40,966 nucleotides of DNA from Planctomycetales bacterium (GCA_030642005.1 DAOWOP010000002.1:1-40966); one strand, 5' to 3'. Positions 8,118 to 16,114 are shown, numbered from the stretch's first letter. Translations and numbers: made by a program. The notes: generated by a model from the sequence alone, not told the origin.

Positions 8118-9347
8118 ATGCAAGCCGTCATTATCGCTATCGGAGATGAACTCATCGGCGGGGCAAGCGTCGATACCAACAGCGCGTACCTTTCGGCCCA
8201 CCTGGCCGAGCGCGGGATCGTCGCGGTGCGTCACGTAACCGTCGGCGACGATGCCGGGCGGATTACCGAGGCCATCACCCGCGCCGCCGAAGAGGCTGAA
8301 CTGGTCGTCATCACCGGCGGGCTTGGCCCGACGCGAGACGACCTGACCCGCCAGGCACTTGCGGACGCTATGGGCGTCGAACTTCTCGAGGACGCCCGTT
8401 CAGCCGAACGCATCGCCGCATTCTTCGCCCGGATAGGGCGCACGATGAAACCCTCCAACCTCACTCAGGCGATGATTCCCGCCGGAGCCGAAGTGCTGGA
8501 CAACGACTGCGGCACCGCTCCAGGCATCGCCGCTCGCCTTGGCCAAGCCGACGTGTTCGCCCTGCCGGGACCGCCGAACGAAATGACCGAGATGTTCGAG
8601 CGGCAGGTCGCGCCCCGCCTGCCCGACGCCGGGGCGTCCGCACGAAGGATTCTACATGCCTTCGGTACCGGCGAATCGGACATCGGCGAAAAAATTGCCG
8701 ACCTGATGGCACGCGACGCCAATCCGAAAGTCGGCACAACAGCAAAGGGCGGGATCATCTCCATACGAATCGTCGCCGACGGCGAAACTACCGGCCAGGC
8801 CGAAAGACTCGCCGAAAAAACCGCCGACGAAATCCGCCGCCGGCTGGGCGAACTTATCTTCGGCGCCGGCGACCAGACGCTGCCGTCGGTTGTCGGCAAG
8901 GCCCTCAAAGCCGGCGGCCTGACGCTGGCAACGGCTGAATCGTGCACCGGCGGAATGATAGGCCGGATGATGACCGAAACGCCCGGCGCAAGCGAATATT
9001 TCCTCGGCGGCCTCGTCGCCTACGCCAATTCCGCGAAGACGGCGATGCTGAACGTCCCAGCCGAGACGATCGAAACCCACGGTGCCGTCAGCGAGCGGTC
9101 AGCCGATGCGATGGCCCGCGGCGCGAGAGAGAAATTCGGCTCGGATTTCGCCCTGGGCGTTACCGGAATCGCCGGGCCGACCGGCGGCTCGGACGAAAAA
9201 CCTGTCGGGCTGGTCTATATCGCCCTGACCGGCGCCGGCGGGACAAAGGTCCATCGTCACATCTTCGGCGGCGATCGTAACATCGTCCGCCGACGCGCCG
9301 CACTGGCCGCCATAAACCACCTGCGACTGGCGCTGACTCATAAGTAA
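8118..9347 (+). CDS. cinA: CinA-family protein (MoCF domain plus nicotinamide-nucleotide amidase)
   Basis: The protein has 409 residues, the usual CinA length. The N-terminal MoaB/MogA-like domain (about 1-170) opens with AVIIAIGDELIGG and contains TGGLGPTRDD and ALPGPPNEM. The C-terminal amidase domain (about 250-409) contains TAESCTGGMIG, with the Ser and Cys region typical of PncC, and GVTGIAGPTGG. In other bacteria this domain deamidates nicotinamide mononucleotide in NAD recycling, and the N-terminal domain can act on ADP-ribose. The ATG at 8118 fits the conserved N terminus exactly. It is flanked upstream by a palindromic repeat and downstream by a hairpin shared with a convergent gene. 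Confidence 0.95.
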   Translation: MQAVIIAIGDELIGGASVDTNSAYLSAHLAERGIVAVRHVTVGDDAGRITEAITRAAEEAELVVITGGLGPTRDDLTRQALADAMGVELLEDARSAERIAAFFARIGRTMKPSNLTQAMIPAGAEVLDNDCGTAPGIAARLGQADVFALPGPPNEMTEMFERQVAPRLPDAGASARRILHAFGTGESDIGEKIADLMARDANPKVGTTAKGGIISIRIVADGETTGQAERLAEKTADEIRRRLGELIFGAGDQTLPSVVGKALKAGGLTLATAESCTGGMIGRMMTETPGASEYFLGGLVAYANSAKTAMLNVPAETIETHGAVSERSADAMARGAREKFGSDFALGVTGIAGPTGGSDEKPVGLVYIALTGAGGTKVHRHIFGGDRNIVRRRAALAAINHLRLALTHK

Positions 9348-9354
9348 GAAGGGA

Positions 9355-9402
9355 AAAATGCCACAGCCCACGGAGAAGGAGAGGCATTCCGTGGGCTGTG
9401 GG
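9355..9402 (-). terminator. Hairpin terminator between cinA and the convergent PEP-CTERM gene
   Basis: A perfect 14-bp stem joins 9361-9374 (CCACAGCCCACGGA) and 9388-9401 with a 13-base loop. Read on the minus strand it is followed by CATTTTTCCC, so it fits a rho-independent terminator for the PEP-CTERM gene. On the plus strand the T-tract is absent. Confidence 0.7.
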
Positions 9403-9430
9403 TACATATACCGATTGCCGATTGCCAAAA

Positions 9431-10384
9431 TTAACGTCGCTTCCGGCGGAGCAGAACACCCAGGCCGCCAAGGCCCAGCAATGCCATCGTCGCCGGCTCG
9501 GGAACAGTTACGTCGCCCCATGTTTCCCCTGCTCGCACTTCGTCAACATAGACGTCCAGGTCTCTTCCGCCGTCGGTGGCCTCGTTATGGATATGCGTTT
9601 TAAAATACATCAAGTACCCGCCGTCATCGGAGAGCGCATCGCCGGTGTCCTCAAGGTCAGCCGAAGCAGGTTCGCCCAGACTCAGATCGGGGTTAATGTA
9701 GAGGTACGCCTCGTCCGAGTCGTAGCCTGTCGATCCGAGTACCAGTTTCAGGACAAACAGCATAGTCGAGCCACCGGCGTATGACGCCGTTGTGGTTGCT
9801 TTCGTTCCCTCTTGTGTCTGGAGCCAGACCTTAGCCTCGTCGCTGCCGACGCCATAGCCACCCTCAAGACCAATTTTGGTTTCCTTACCGGACGAGTGGG
9901 TATCGATCGTAAAGTCGATAGTTTCCTTATACGCAGCTCCTTCGATCAAGTCGTTGAAGTTGACCAGGTAACTGGTGTAAAGGGTGGTCTTCAGATCTCT
10001 TGTTTCGGTCTTGCGACTCGCACCATGTATCTTGCCGGCAACGCCGGATGCCTTGTCTGCATGATACCTTATGGCTCCGCCGCTGCTGTCCAGCCCGGTG
10101 TAGCTCAGGCCCGTACCACCGACAATATACTTGCCCACCGAGGGCGTGGCTTGATGATCGGACGTAGCCCATACGTAGTCGGCCTTCCAGCCGGTCGGTG
10201 CGGCATCCTCGCCTTTGAGATAGCCGTAGCCGTCGACGCCGCAATCAACGCTGGTGTCGTACTCTTCCGCGCCCGGGGTGTCACTTGCAAGGAAGTGATC
10301 CTCGTTCGTCATGACCGCGAAAGCGGAACTGCCCAAAGTCAGCGTCACCACCATTGCCGCAACTGTCCAATTCCTGTTTCTCAT
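9431..10384 (-). CDS. PEP-CTERM exported protein of unknown function
   Basis: The protein has 317 residues with a signal peptide (about 1-23, ending SSAFA) and a C-terminal sorting tail VPEPATMALLGLGGLGVLLRRKRR, which consists of the PEP motif, one membrane helix and basic residues. In PEP-CTERM systems this tail is processed by an exosortase, which is not in this window. The middle part is beta-rich and has no family I recognise. The start at 10384 is set by GGAGGT 8 bases upstream. A sigma70-like promoter and a palindrome precede it, and a XylR-like regulator diverges from it, so regulation by that neighbour is plausible. Confidence 0.85.
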   Translation of the reverse strand: MRNRNWTVAAMVVTLTLGSSAFAVMTNEDHFLASDTPGAEEYDTSVDCGVDGYGYLKGEDAAPTGWKADYVWATSDHQATPSVGKYIVGGTGLSYTGLDSSGGAIRYHADKASGVAGKIHGASRKTETRDLKTTLYTSYLVNFNDLIEGAAYKETIDFTIDTHSSGKETKIGLEGGYGVGSDEAKVWLQTQEGTKATTTASYAGGSTMLFVLKLVLGSTGYDSDEAYLYINPDLSLGEPASADLEDTGDALSDDGGYLMYFKTHIHNEATDGGRDLDVYVDEVRAGETWGDVTVPEPATMALLGLGGLGVLLRRKRR

Positions 10385-10425
10385 CGTTCTGACCTCCATT
10401 TTAGGTCCCTCTCTGACATGTCGGC

Positions 10426-10438
10426 CATCACAGTGATG
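10426..10438. promoter_or_regulatory. Palindromic operator candidate CATCAC-A-GTGATG
   Basis: This perfect 13-base odd palindrome lies between the promoter (10455-10482) and the ribosome-binding site of the PEP-CTERM gene, about 40 bases upstream of its start codon. That position would suit a repressor. The divergent XylR-like regulator is the obvious candidate binder, by inference only. Confidence 0.45.
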
Positions 10439-10454
10439 TCCGATCTCTCTATAA

Positions 10455-10482
10455 ATTATATCGGCAATCCTGTTTTCGTCAA
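10455..10482 (-). promoter_or_regulatory. Strong sigma70-like promoter of the PEP-CTERM gene
   Basis: On the minus strand TTGACG (10482-10477) and TATAAT (10460-10455) are separated by 16 bases. The predicted transcript has a leader of roughly 65 bases that contains the CATCAC/GTGATG palindrome. Confidence 0.65.
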
Positions 10483-10512
10483 GGCGCATATTGCGTATAA
10501 ATTTTCCCTTTA

Positions 10513-10543
10513 TTGCGTCATCGCCTTTTTTTTGTGGTATAAT
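10513..10543 (+). promoter_or_regulatory. Promoter of the XylR-like regulator, leaderless
   Basis: TATAAT at 10538-10543 is preceded by TTGCGT at 10513-10518 with a long 19-base spacer. The start codon (10548 or 10551) is only 4-7 bases downstream of the -10 box, so the mRNA would be leaderless, in agreement with the lack of a ribosome-binding site. Confidence 0.4.
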
Positions 10544-10547
10544 AATA

Positions 10548-11738
10548 ATGATGAGCAAGACCGGAAGGGACAAAGGGTTATCAGGTCATTCAGCATCTGA
10601 TCGCAGTCGGCGAGTGGCGGTATTTCTGCATTGGGATTCTGCCGAGGCTCGGGCCATGCGTCTGGGGATCGCCCGGTACGCCGCCGCCCACGGGCTGTGG
10701 ACATTCTTTTCACGGGACGAGGAAGCCTTTGAGCCATTGCGGAAACTGGAAAAGTGGGACGGCGACGGGATCATAGCATCAATCCATAACGAGGACTTTG
10801 CCGGGAAGATTCGTGCTTCGGGCGCAACAGCGGTGAATGTTTCGGCTGCGCCGGGTTTCCCCATTGTTACAAAGGACGATACGGCGGCCGGTCGGCTGGC
10901 GGCTGATCACCTGATAAAACAGGGGCATCAACATTTCGGGTACGTTGGCATAAAGGGTATATACACCCGTCGGCAACGGGATGGATTTATCAGGACGATT
11001 CAACAGGCCGGGCTGGGCGAGGCTGTTTATGAACCTGCGCCGCTCGATCGGATGCCTGTAAGGTGGAAAACCGCTCAGAAGTTGCTGGTCCGCTGGCTGC
11101 GGTCGCTGCCTAAACCGATCGGCTTGACGGCCTGCGATAACTACCGCGGCCGGCAGGTCATTGAGGCCGCCCGAGCCTGCGGAGTCCTTATACCGGACGA
11201 GGTGGCGGTAATCGGCGTCAGCAACGATGAGATGATGTGCGAGTTCTGCAACCCGCCGCTTTCGAGTATTTCGCTCCAGGGCGAGCGGATCGGTTATGAG
11301 GCCGCGAGGCTGCTGGATCATTTAATGAACGGCGGGACGCCGCCGGAAAAGCCCATCCTCATCCCGCCCGGCGAGGTGGTGGTGAGGCGGTCGTCGGACA
11401 TGCTGGCTATCGCCGATGCCGACCTGGCCGCCGCGGTGCGATTTATCCGCGAGCACGGAAACAAGGCGATCGGCGTAGCCGACGTCCTGAACGAAGTGCC
11501 GATCTCCCGGCGCAGCCTGGAGCGGCGATTCGGCGCAATCGTCGGGCACAGCCCCTGGCGGGAAATCCGCCTCGCACAGATCGCCCACGTAAAAAAACTC
11601 CTTATCGAAACCGATATGTCCATGCCAAAGGTCGCCGCGGCATCGGCCTTTTACGATGCCAAGCGCCTCTCCACTATCTTCAAGGAAGAGACCGGCGTAA
11701 CGCCGACGGCCTACCGCCGACAGTTCCGAACCGTCTGA
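10548..11738 (+). CDS. XylR-like transcription regulator (periplasmic-binding-like domain plus AraC HTH)
   Basis: The protein has 396 residues. After a basic N terminus comes a LacI/GalR-type ligand-binding domain (about 25-280) with VAVFLHWDSAEARAMRLGIA, DDTAAGRLAADHLIKQGHQHFGYVG and DEVAVIGVSND. It is followed by an AraC-type pair of helix-turn-helix motifs (about 290-390) with VADVLNEVPISRRSLERRF and VAAASAFYDAKRLSTIFKEETG. This is the architecture of E. coli XylR, which binds a sugar and controls sugar genes. The gene diverges from the PEP-CTERM gene. Two adjacent ATGs (10548 and 10551) are possible starts. Confidence 0.9.
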   Translation: MMSKTGRDKGLSGHSASDRSRRVAVFLHWDSAEARAMRLGIARYAAAHGLWTFFSRDEEAFEPLRKLEKWDGDGIIASIHNEDFAGKIRASGATAVNVSAAPGFPIVTKDDTAAGRLAADHLIKQGHQHFGYVGIKGIYTRRQRDGFIRTIQQAGLGEAVYEPAPLDRMPVRWKTAQKLLVRWLRSLPKPIGLTACDNYRGRQVIEAARACGVLIPDEVAVIGVSNDEMMCEFCNPPLSSISLQGERIGYEAARLLDHLMNGGTPPEKPILIPPGEVVVRRSSDMLAIADADLAAAVRFIREHGNKAIGVADVLNEVPISRRSLERRFGAIVGHSPWREIRLAQIAHVKKLLIETDMSMPKVAAASAFYDAKRLSTIFKEETGVTPTAYRRQFRTV

Positions 11739-11750
11739 CCGGCAAAAAAG

Positions 11751-11869
11751 AATTAGCAGGGATGCAGGGGATACAGGGGATAGGAAATGAATTTAAAAGA
11801 GGAAAAAATATCTGTTGGAATTTTGAAAAATAAGTTTTATCCCGTGCATCCCTTGCATCCCTGCTAATT
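11751..11869. repeat. Inverted repeat, GGGATACAGGGGAT family, copy 2
   Basis: The 32-base arms at 11751-11782 and 11838-11869 are near-perfect inverted copies that start AATTAGCAGGGATGCA. The central 55 bases are A-rich and non-coding. The element begins 12 bases after the regulator stop codon. Confidence 0.8.
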
Positions 11870-11901
11870 CTTTCCCCCGCCGCGTTTTCAAAACTTTCTT
11901 C

Positions 11902-11949
11902 TTGACATGTGTTGCACGCGCTGTACACTGTTTGAGTAGATGAACTTTC
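11902..11949 (+). promoter_or_regulatory. dtxR-feoA promoter with putative metal-regulator site
   Basis: TTGACA (11902-11907) and TACACT (11924-11929) are separated by 16 bases. The 26 bases from the -10 box to 11949 match the corresponding region of the hemP-operon promoter (15584-15609) at 18 positions without gaps. This suggests a shared operator, perhaps for the DtxR-like protein encoded just downstream. Confidence 0.6.
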
Positions 11950-11974
11950 GCGGGTTTTACCGGGATTACGCTTG

Positions 11975-12685
11975 ATGGCAAAGCAGGAGCGAAAACTTAC
12001 CCGTCGGCTTGAGGATTACCTCGAAGCCGTGCTCGTTCTCGTCCGCCGAAACGGCGTTGCGCGTGTCAGCGAGATTGCCGCGGCGACCAACGTCAGCAAA
12101 TCGTCGGTAACGGCCGCACTTAAACACCTTGCCGGCAACGGGCTGGTCAATCACGACCCGTATCAGTTCGTAACGCTCACGCCCCACGGGACGGAACTGG
12201 CACAAAAGGTGCTCGATAAGCACAATCTGCTGATGTCGTTCCTGACCGACGTCATGAACATCGACCCAACCGCCGCAGAAGAAAACGCCTGCCGGATGGA
12301 GCACGTCGTCGATGATATTGTGCTGGAGCGGATGGAGATGTTGGCGACGTTCATTCAGGAATGTCCGCTGGGCGGGAAAGATTGGATGGAAAAGTTTTCA
12401 AACTATTGCCGGCAACATCCATCGGAAACATCGGAGCAATCAACCTTGAACACGACAATGGACAAGATGAAACCTGGGCAAAAAGGCAAAATTGTAAGGG
12501 TTGGCGGTAGCATCGGAGCGGCGCGTCGCCGGCTTATGGACATGGGTGTTACTCCCGGCACGCCGTTCGAGGTCGAGCGCGTCGCGCCGCTGGGCGACCC
12601 GATCGAGATACGAATTCGAAAATACCACCTGACGCTGCGTAAGGCCGAGGCCGCCGGTATCACCGTGGAACCGATGGAAGAATGA
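11975..12685 (+). CDS. DtxR/MntR-family metal-dependent regulator with FeoA domain
   Basis: The protein has 236 residues. An N-terminal winged helix (about 1-65) contains LEDYLEAVLVLVRRNGVARVSEIA and VSKSSVTAALKHLAGNGLV. The dimerisation and metal-binding domain follows (about 66-140), with EENACRMEHVVDDIVLERM carrying the Glu/Cys/His ligands seen in DtxR relatives. The C-terminal SH3-like FeoA domain (about 160-236) has VGGSIGAARRRLMDMGVTPGTPFEVERVAPLGDPIEI. Such proteins repress iron or manganese uptake genes when metal is plentiful. The ATG at 11975 is used; the alternative TTG is one codon earlier. It overlaps feoA by 4 bases, so it is translationally coupled to the uptake genes and probably represses its own operon. 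Confidence 0.93.
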   Translation: MAKQERKLTRRLEDYLEAVLVLVRRNGVARVSEIAAATNVSKSSVTAALKHLAGNGLVNHDPYQFVTLTPHGTELAQKVLDKHNLLMSFLTDVMNIDPTAAEENACRMEHVVDDIVLERMEMLATFIQECPLGGKDWMEKFSNYCRQHPSETSEQSTLNTTMDKMKPGQKGKIVRVGGSIGAARRRLMDMGVTPGTPFEVERVAPLGDPIEIRIRKYHLTLRKAEAAGITVEPMEE

Positions 12686-12936
12686 ACGACGCAAACGTCA
12701 ACCCGCTCCCGCCGATGCCGCTCACGATGGCGCTGGTGGGTCAGAGAGTTACCTTCGCGGGCGTGCGCAACGCCGGAAGAGGCCTGACGCACCGCCTGGC
12801 CGAGATGGGCCTGACGCCGGGTGAGAACCTGGAGATTCTAAATCGCGGATCCGGGCCGTTCATCGTCTCGATAAAGGGAAGCAGATTCGTCCTGGGCAGA
12901 GGAATGGTGCATCGAATACTCGTCAGACCAGGATAG
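12682..12936 (+). CDS. feoA: FeoA, ferrous iron transport accessory protein
   Basis: The protein has 84 residues and a single SH3-like FeoA domain: VTFAGVRNAGRGLTHRLAEMGLTPGENLEILNRGSGPFIVSIKGSRFVLGRGM, given here as a description of residues about 23-75. FeoA works with FeoB at the cytoplasmic membrane. The start overlaps the dtxR stop as ATGA. The protein pairs with feoB 200 bases downstream, from which it is separated by a palindromic repeat. Confidence 0.93.
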   Translation: MNDANVNPLPPMPLTMALVGQRVTFAGVRNAGRGLTHRLAEMGLTPGENLEILNRGSGPFIVSIKGSRFVLGRGMVHRILVRPG

Positions 12937-12945
12937 TAGTCAGTA

Positions 12946-13106
12946 GAAAAATCCGAATATCGAATGTCGAAATCCGAAACAATATCGAAATACAAATGAC
13001 TAAAATCCGAAACACAAAAAAACAGACATTCGTTTCTGTAATCTGTGTTTTGAACATTAGAAAATTCGGATTTTGAATTTGTTTCGGATTTCGATATTCG
13101 GATTTT
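12946..13106. repeat. AT-rich inverted repeat (AAATCCGAA family), copy 2
   Basis: The left arm (about 12946-12992) carries AAAAATCCGAATATCGAA and GAAATCCGAAACAATATCG. The right arm (about 13070-13106) carries TTTGTTTCGGATTTCGATAT. They are inverted copies and match the element at 7946-8098. It occupies nearly all of the feoA-feoB gap and could form a large cruciform or mRNA hairpin. Confidence 0.75.
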
Positions 13107-13136
13107 ACTATCGACTCCTGTTGCAGGATATAAACC

Positions 13137-15323
13137 ATGACAGACAAGCATTTTACAATAGCCCTGGCCGGTAATCCCAACTCCGGCAAGACGACGGTCT
13201 TCAACGCCATAACCGGCGCACGCCAGCACGTGGGAAACTACCCCGGCGTAACGGTGGAGAAGAAGGCCGGCGCCGCCACCCACGGCGACGTCCGTCTGGA
13301 GGTGGTCGATCTGCCCGGCACGTACAGCCTGACGGCCTACAGCATCGAAGAAGTCGTCGCCCGAAACTTCCTGCTGAATGACAAACCCGACGTCGTCGTC
13401 GATATAGTGGATTCATCCAACCTCGAGCGCAACCTGTACCTGGCGACGCAGTTGATGGAACTGGGCGTGCCTCTGGTGTTGGCGTTCAATATGTCCGACG
13501 TAGCCGAAGGCAGGGGGTATAACATCGACGATGATAAACTGGCCGAACTGCTGGGCGTGCCGATAGTCAAGACGGTCGGACACAAGGGCAAGGGAATCAC
13601 CGAACTTCTCGATGCAGCCCTGGCTGTCGCCCGGGACGGCCAGGCCGTCGCATCACAGCGACACCCCAACTATGGCAGCGAAATCGAACCGCACCTAAAA
13701 CAACTGACAGGCCTGGTCGCCGAAAAATGCGACAAGCATCGCCCGCGATGGTTCGCCATAAAACTGCTGGAAAATGACGCCGAAACAATCAAGCGTCTCC
13801 GGCAAGCGTGCCCGCAGCACATCGAGGAATTGCTGGCCGAGGCCGAACGCCTGCGGCGCCACATCGAGAGCATCTGCGGCGATGCAGCCGAGATAATCCT
13901 CGCCGACCGGCGATACGGGTTCATCTCCGGCGCATGCACCGAAGCCGTTACCCAATCCGTCGAAGTCCGCCACGAACGGTCCGACAAAATCGACTCGGTA
14001 ATGACCAACCGCTATCTGGGCCTGCCGATATTCGCGCTGCTGATGTTCCTGGTCTTTCAGTTGACCTTTTTCATGGGCAATCCGCTGGTGGACCTGCTCG
14101 ATAGCGGAAAGGGTCTCCTGGCTGAAGCCGTTGGCGGACTGTGGGGCGAGTCGGGCGCCGACAGCGTTCTGCGAAGCCTGCTGGTCGATGGGATAATCGA
14201 AGGCGTCGGGGCCGTTATGGTCTTCACGCCACTGATAATGCTGCTTTTCCTGGCGATTGCGTTCCTTGAAGACTCCGGCTACATGGCCCGCGCAGCCTTC
14301 GTTATCGACCGCCTGATGCACAAGATAGGTCTGCACGGAAAGAGTTTCATCCCGATGCTCATCGGCTTCGGCTGCACCGTTCCGGGTATCATGGCCACGC
14401 GAACGCTGGAAACCCGCCGCGACCGCCTGACTACCATCCTCGTGCTGCCGCTGATGAGTTGCGGGGCGAGATTGCCGATTTATGTGCTCATTCTCGGTGC
14501 GTTCTTTCCCGTAAACACGGTCTTGCGGCTCTTTGGAATACTCCCCGTAACCAATCATGCGCTATGGCTGTTTCTTATCTACATTATAGGCATTGCCCTG
14601 GCGATTATCTGTGCGAAGATTTTCCGGGCAACTCTCCTCAAGGGCGAAGCCACGCCGTTCGTAATGGAACTACCCCCCTACCGCATGCCGACGCTCAAGG
14701 GCCTGGCGATCCATATGTGGGAGCGGACCTGGCTTTACATCAAAAAGGCCGGGACGATCATCCTTGCTATCGTCGTGGTTCTCTGGGCGCTTGCGTATTG
14801 GCCGAAACTGGGTGAAGAAAAACTGGTCGTCTTCGAACAGCGGCGCGCCGCCGTACAGGCCGACGCCCATCCCGACAAAGAGCAAACCGCCGAACTGCTC
14901 GCCGAAATCGACGCAGCCGAGCATGAAGCCAAACTGGAACATTCAGCAATAGGTCGGGCAGGAAAGACCATCGCACCGGTGTTCAAGCCCTGCGGATTCG
15001 ACTGGAAAATTTCCACCGCCACGATTGGAGCGTTCGCAGCCAAGGAAGTATTCGTCGGACAGATGGGCGTGCTCTATTCGGTCGGCGACGACGTTGACGA
15101 AGAATCCGTGGATCTCCGCGAAAAACTCGCCGCCAAGTACACGCCGCTGATGGGATTCTGCATCATGCTGTTCAGCCTGATAAGTATGCCGTGCATGGTA
15201 ACCGTCGCTGTTACGGTGCGCGAAGCCGGGTGGCGGTGGGCGCTGCTACAGGTAACCTACCTGACCGCCCTGGCGTGGGTGCTGACGACGATTGTCTATC
15301 AGGTCGGATCACGACTGATATAA
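13137..15323 (+). CDS. feoB: FeoB, ferrous iron transporter with GTPase domain
   Basis: The protein has 728 residues. The N-terminal G domain shows G1 GNPNSGKTT (12-20), G2 in NYPGVTVEKK, G3 DLPGTYS and G4 NMSD, followed by a helical GDI-like domain to about 270. The membrane part has two Gate regions, IGFGCTVPGIMATRTLETRR with PLMSCGARLPIY, and later FCIMLFSLISMPCMVTVAV. These carry the conserved Cys residues. FeoB imports Fe(II), which is the soluble form under anoxic conditions. A charged insertion (EQRRAAVQADAHPDKEQTAE) lies between membrane segments. A small Cys-rich partner gene follows 12 bases later. Confidence 0.96.
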   Translation: MTDKHFTIALAGNPNSGKTTVFNAITGARQHVGNYPGVTVEKKAGAATHGDVRLEVVDLPGTYSLTAYSIEEVVARNFLLNDKPDVVVDIVDSSNLERNLYLATQLMELGVPLVLAFNMSDVAEGRGYNIDDDKLAELLGVPIVKTVGHKGKGITELLDAALAVARDGQAVASQRHPNYGSEIEPHLKQLTGLVAEKCDKHRPRWFAIKLLENDAETIKRLRQACPQHIEELLAEAERLRRHIESICGDAAEIILADRRYGFISGACTEAVTQSVEVRHERSDKIDSVMTNRYLGLPIFALLMFLVFQLTFFMGNPLVDLLDSGKGLLAEAVGGLWGESGADSVLRSLLVDGIIEGVGAVMVFTPLIMLLFLAIAFLEDSGYMARAAFVIDRLMHKIGLHGKSFIPMLIGFGCTVPGIMATRTLETRRDRLTTILVLPLMSCGARLPIYVLILGAFFPVNTVLRLFGILPVTNHALWLFLIYIIGIALAIICAKIFRATLLKGEATPFVMELPPYRMPTLKGLAIHMWERTWLYIKKAGTIILAIVVVLWALAYWPKLGEEKLVVFEQRRAAVQADAHPDKEQTAELLAEIDAAEHEAKLEHSAIGRAGKTIAPVFKPCGFDWKISTATIGAFAAKEVFVGQMGVLYSVGDDVDEESVDLREKLAAKYTPLMGFCIMLFSLISMPCMVTVAVTVREAGWRWALLQVTYLTALAWVLTTIVYQVGSRLI

Positions 15324-15335
15324 GGTCAAACGAAC

Positions 15336-15497
15336 ATGTGGGAATGGGAATACGTGATAGTGGGCGTTGTTGTATTCGCAGCAGTTGCCGGTGCGGCATA
15401 TTCGCTCTACCGCAGCCTCACCGGCAAGACAAAAGGCCCCTGCGGACACTGCCCCATGAAAAATAATTGCAATTCAAACAAAGCGGACGCAACATAA
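15336..15497 (+). CDS. FeoB-associated Cys-rich membrane protein
   Basis: This 53-residue protein starts MWEWEYVIVGVVV. It has one membrane helix (about 6-24) and a cytoplasmic tail with the cysteine cluster CGHCPMKNNC. Small proteins with one helix and this CxxCxxxxxC tail are commonly encoded right after feoB and are thought to take the place of FeoC. It lies 12 bases after feoB and is probably part of that operon. The tail could bind iron or an Fe-S cluster, by inference. Confidence 0.85.
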   Translation: MWEWEYVIVGVVVFAAVAGAAYSLYRSLTGKTKGPCGHCPMKNNCNSNKADAT

Positions 15498-15561
15498 CAG
15501 CCTGATATAAAACAAGTTAGACTCGCTCGCAAAAATCCTGATAAAAAAACCAATTTTCTGC

Positions 15562-15609
15562 TTGACGAAAGTTTCTGTTTATGTACAATGTTAGATAGGT
15601 GAAACTTTC
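15562..15609 (+). promoter_or_regulatory. Promoter of the 82-residue gene and hemP, with putative metal-regulator site
   Basis: TTGACG (15562-15567) and TACAAT (15584-15589) are separated by 16 bases, the same layout as the dtxR promoter. The sequence from the -10 box to GAAACTTTC at 15601-15609 resembles 11924-11949. A GAAAGTTTC/GAAACTTTC inverted pair brackets the -10 box (15567-15575 and 15601-15609). Confidence 0.6.
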
Positions 15610-15632
15610 CAGCGTATAAGAGATTTTCAATC

Positions 15633-15881
15633 ATGGCCAAAGCGGCGTTCTTTGCTGAAGAATTGACGGTTACGGACAAGGGCGAGTTCCTTGTCATCGA
15701 AGGCGTTCGGCGTTGTCCGCATGGCCATGCCGTCGAGCAGGTGTTTATCACAGTGCCGAAAAAACTGGGGCACCTGTTCACAGAAATTCGCCGCGACGAG
15801 GAGTCCTCCGAAGCCGGGAGTCCCCAACCTCCCTCGCCCGTTGTGGCTGAACGATTGCGGAAATATTTTGGGAACAATTAA
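15633..15881 (+). CDS. Small protein of unknown function upstream of hemP
   Basis: The protein has 82 residues and no signal peptide or membrane helix. It contains RRCPHGHAVEQVFITVPKK, where Cys and two His residues could bind metal, and a proline-rich linker (SPQPPSP) before a basic C-terminal helix. I do not recognise the family. It ends 3 bases before hemP and shares its promoter, so a role in iron or haem handling is likely from context only. Confidence 0.75.
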   Translation: MAKAAFFAEELTVTDKGEFLVIEGVRRCPHGHAVEQVFITVPKKLGHLFTEIRRDEESSEAGSPQPPSPVVAERLRKYFGNN

Positions 15882-15884
15882 CCG

Positions 15885-16076
15885 ATGACAGACCGGATAC
15901 AACATGAGTCCGAACGGAATGATGCCGGCCCGGATAACGGCAAGCCCGCCGGATTGCCATCCGTCATTGACTCACAATACCTCTTCGGCCAATGCCAAGA
16001 GGTGGCCATAAGCCACAAGGGACAGATGTATCGCCTGAGGATTACACGAAACGATAAGTTGATCCTGACCAAGTAA
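15885..16076 (+). CDS. hemP: HemP-like haemin uptake protein
   Basis: The protein has 63 residues. The C-terminal half (about 32-63) matches the HemP pattern: YLFGQCQEVAISHKGQMY followed by RLRITRNDKLILTK at the very end. The first 30 residues are variable. HemP proteins are small and are encoded in haem or siderophore uptake loci. In some bacteria they are needed to activate haem-transporter genes. No TonB-dependent haem receptor is visible nearby. It lies 3 bases after the 82-residue gene. Confidence 0.85.
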   Translation: MTDRIQHESERNDAGPDNGKPAGLPSVIDSQYLFGQCQEVAISHKGQMYRLRITRNDKLILTK

Positions 16077-16114
16077 CACACAACCAGACTTACTCGCAAC
16101 CCAGCCAGCAATCA

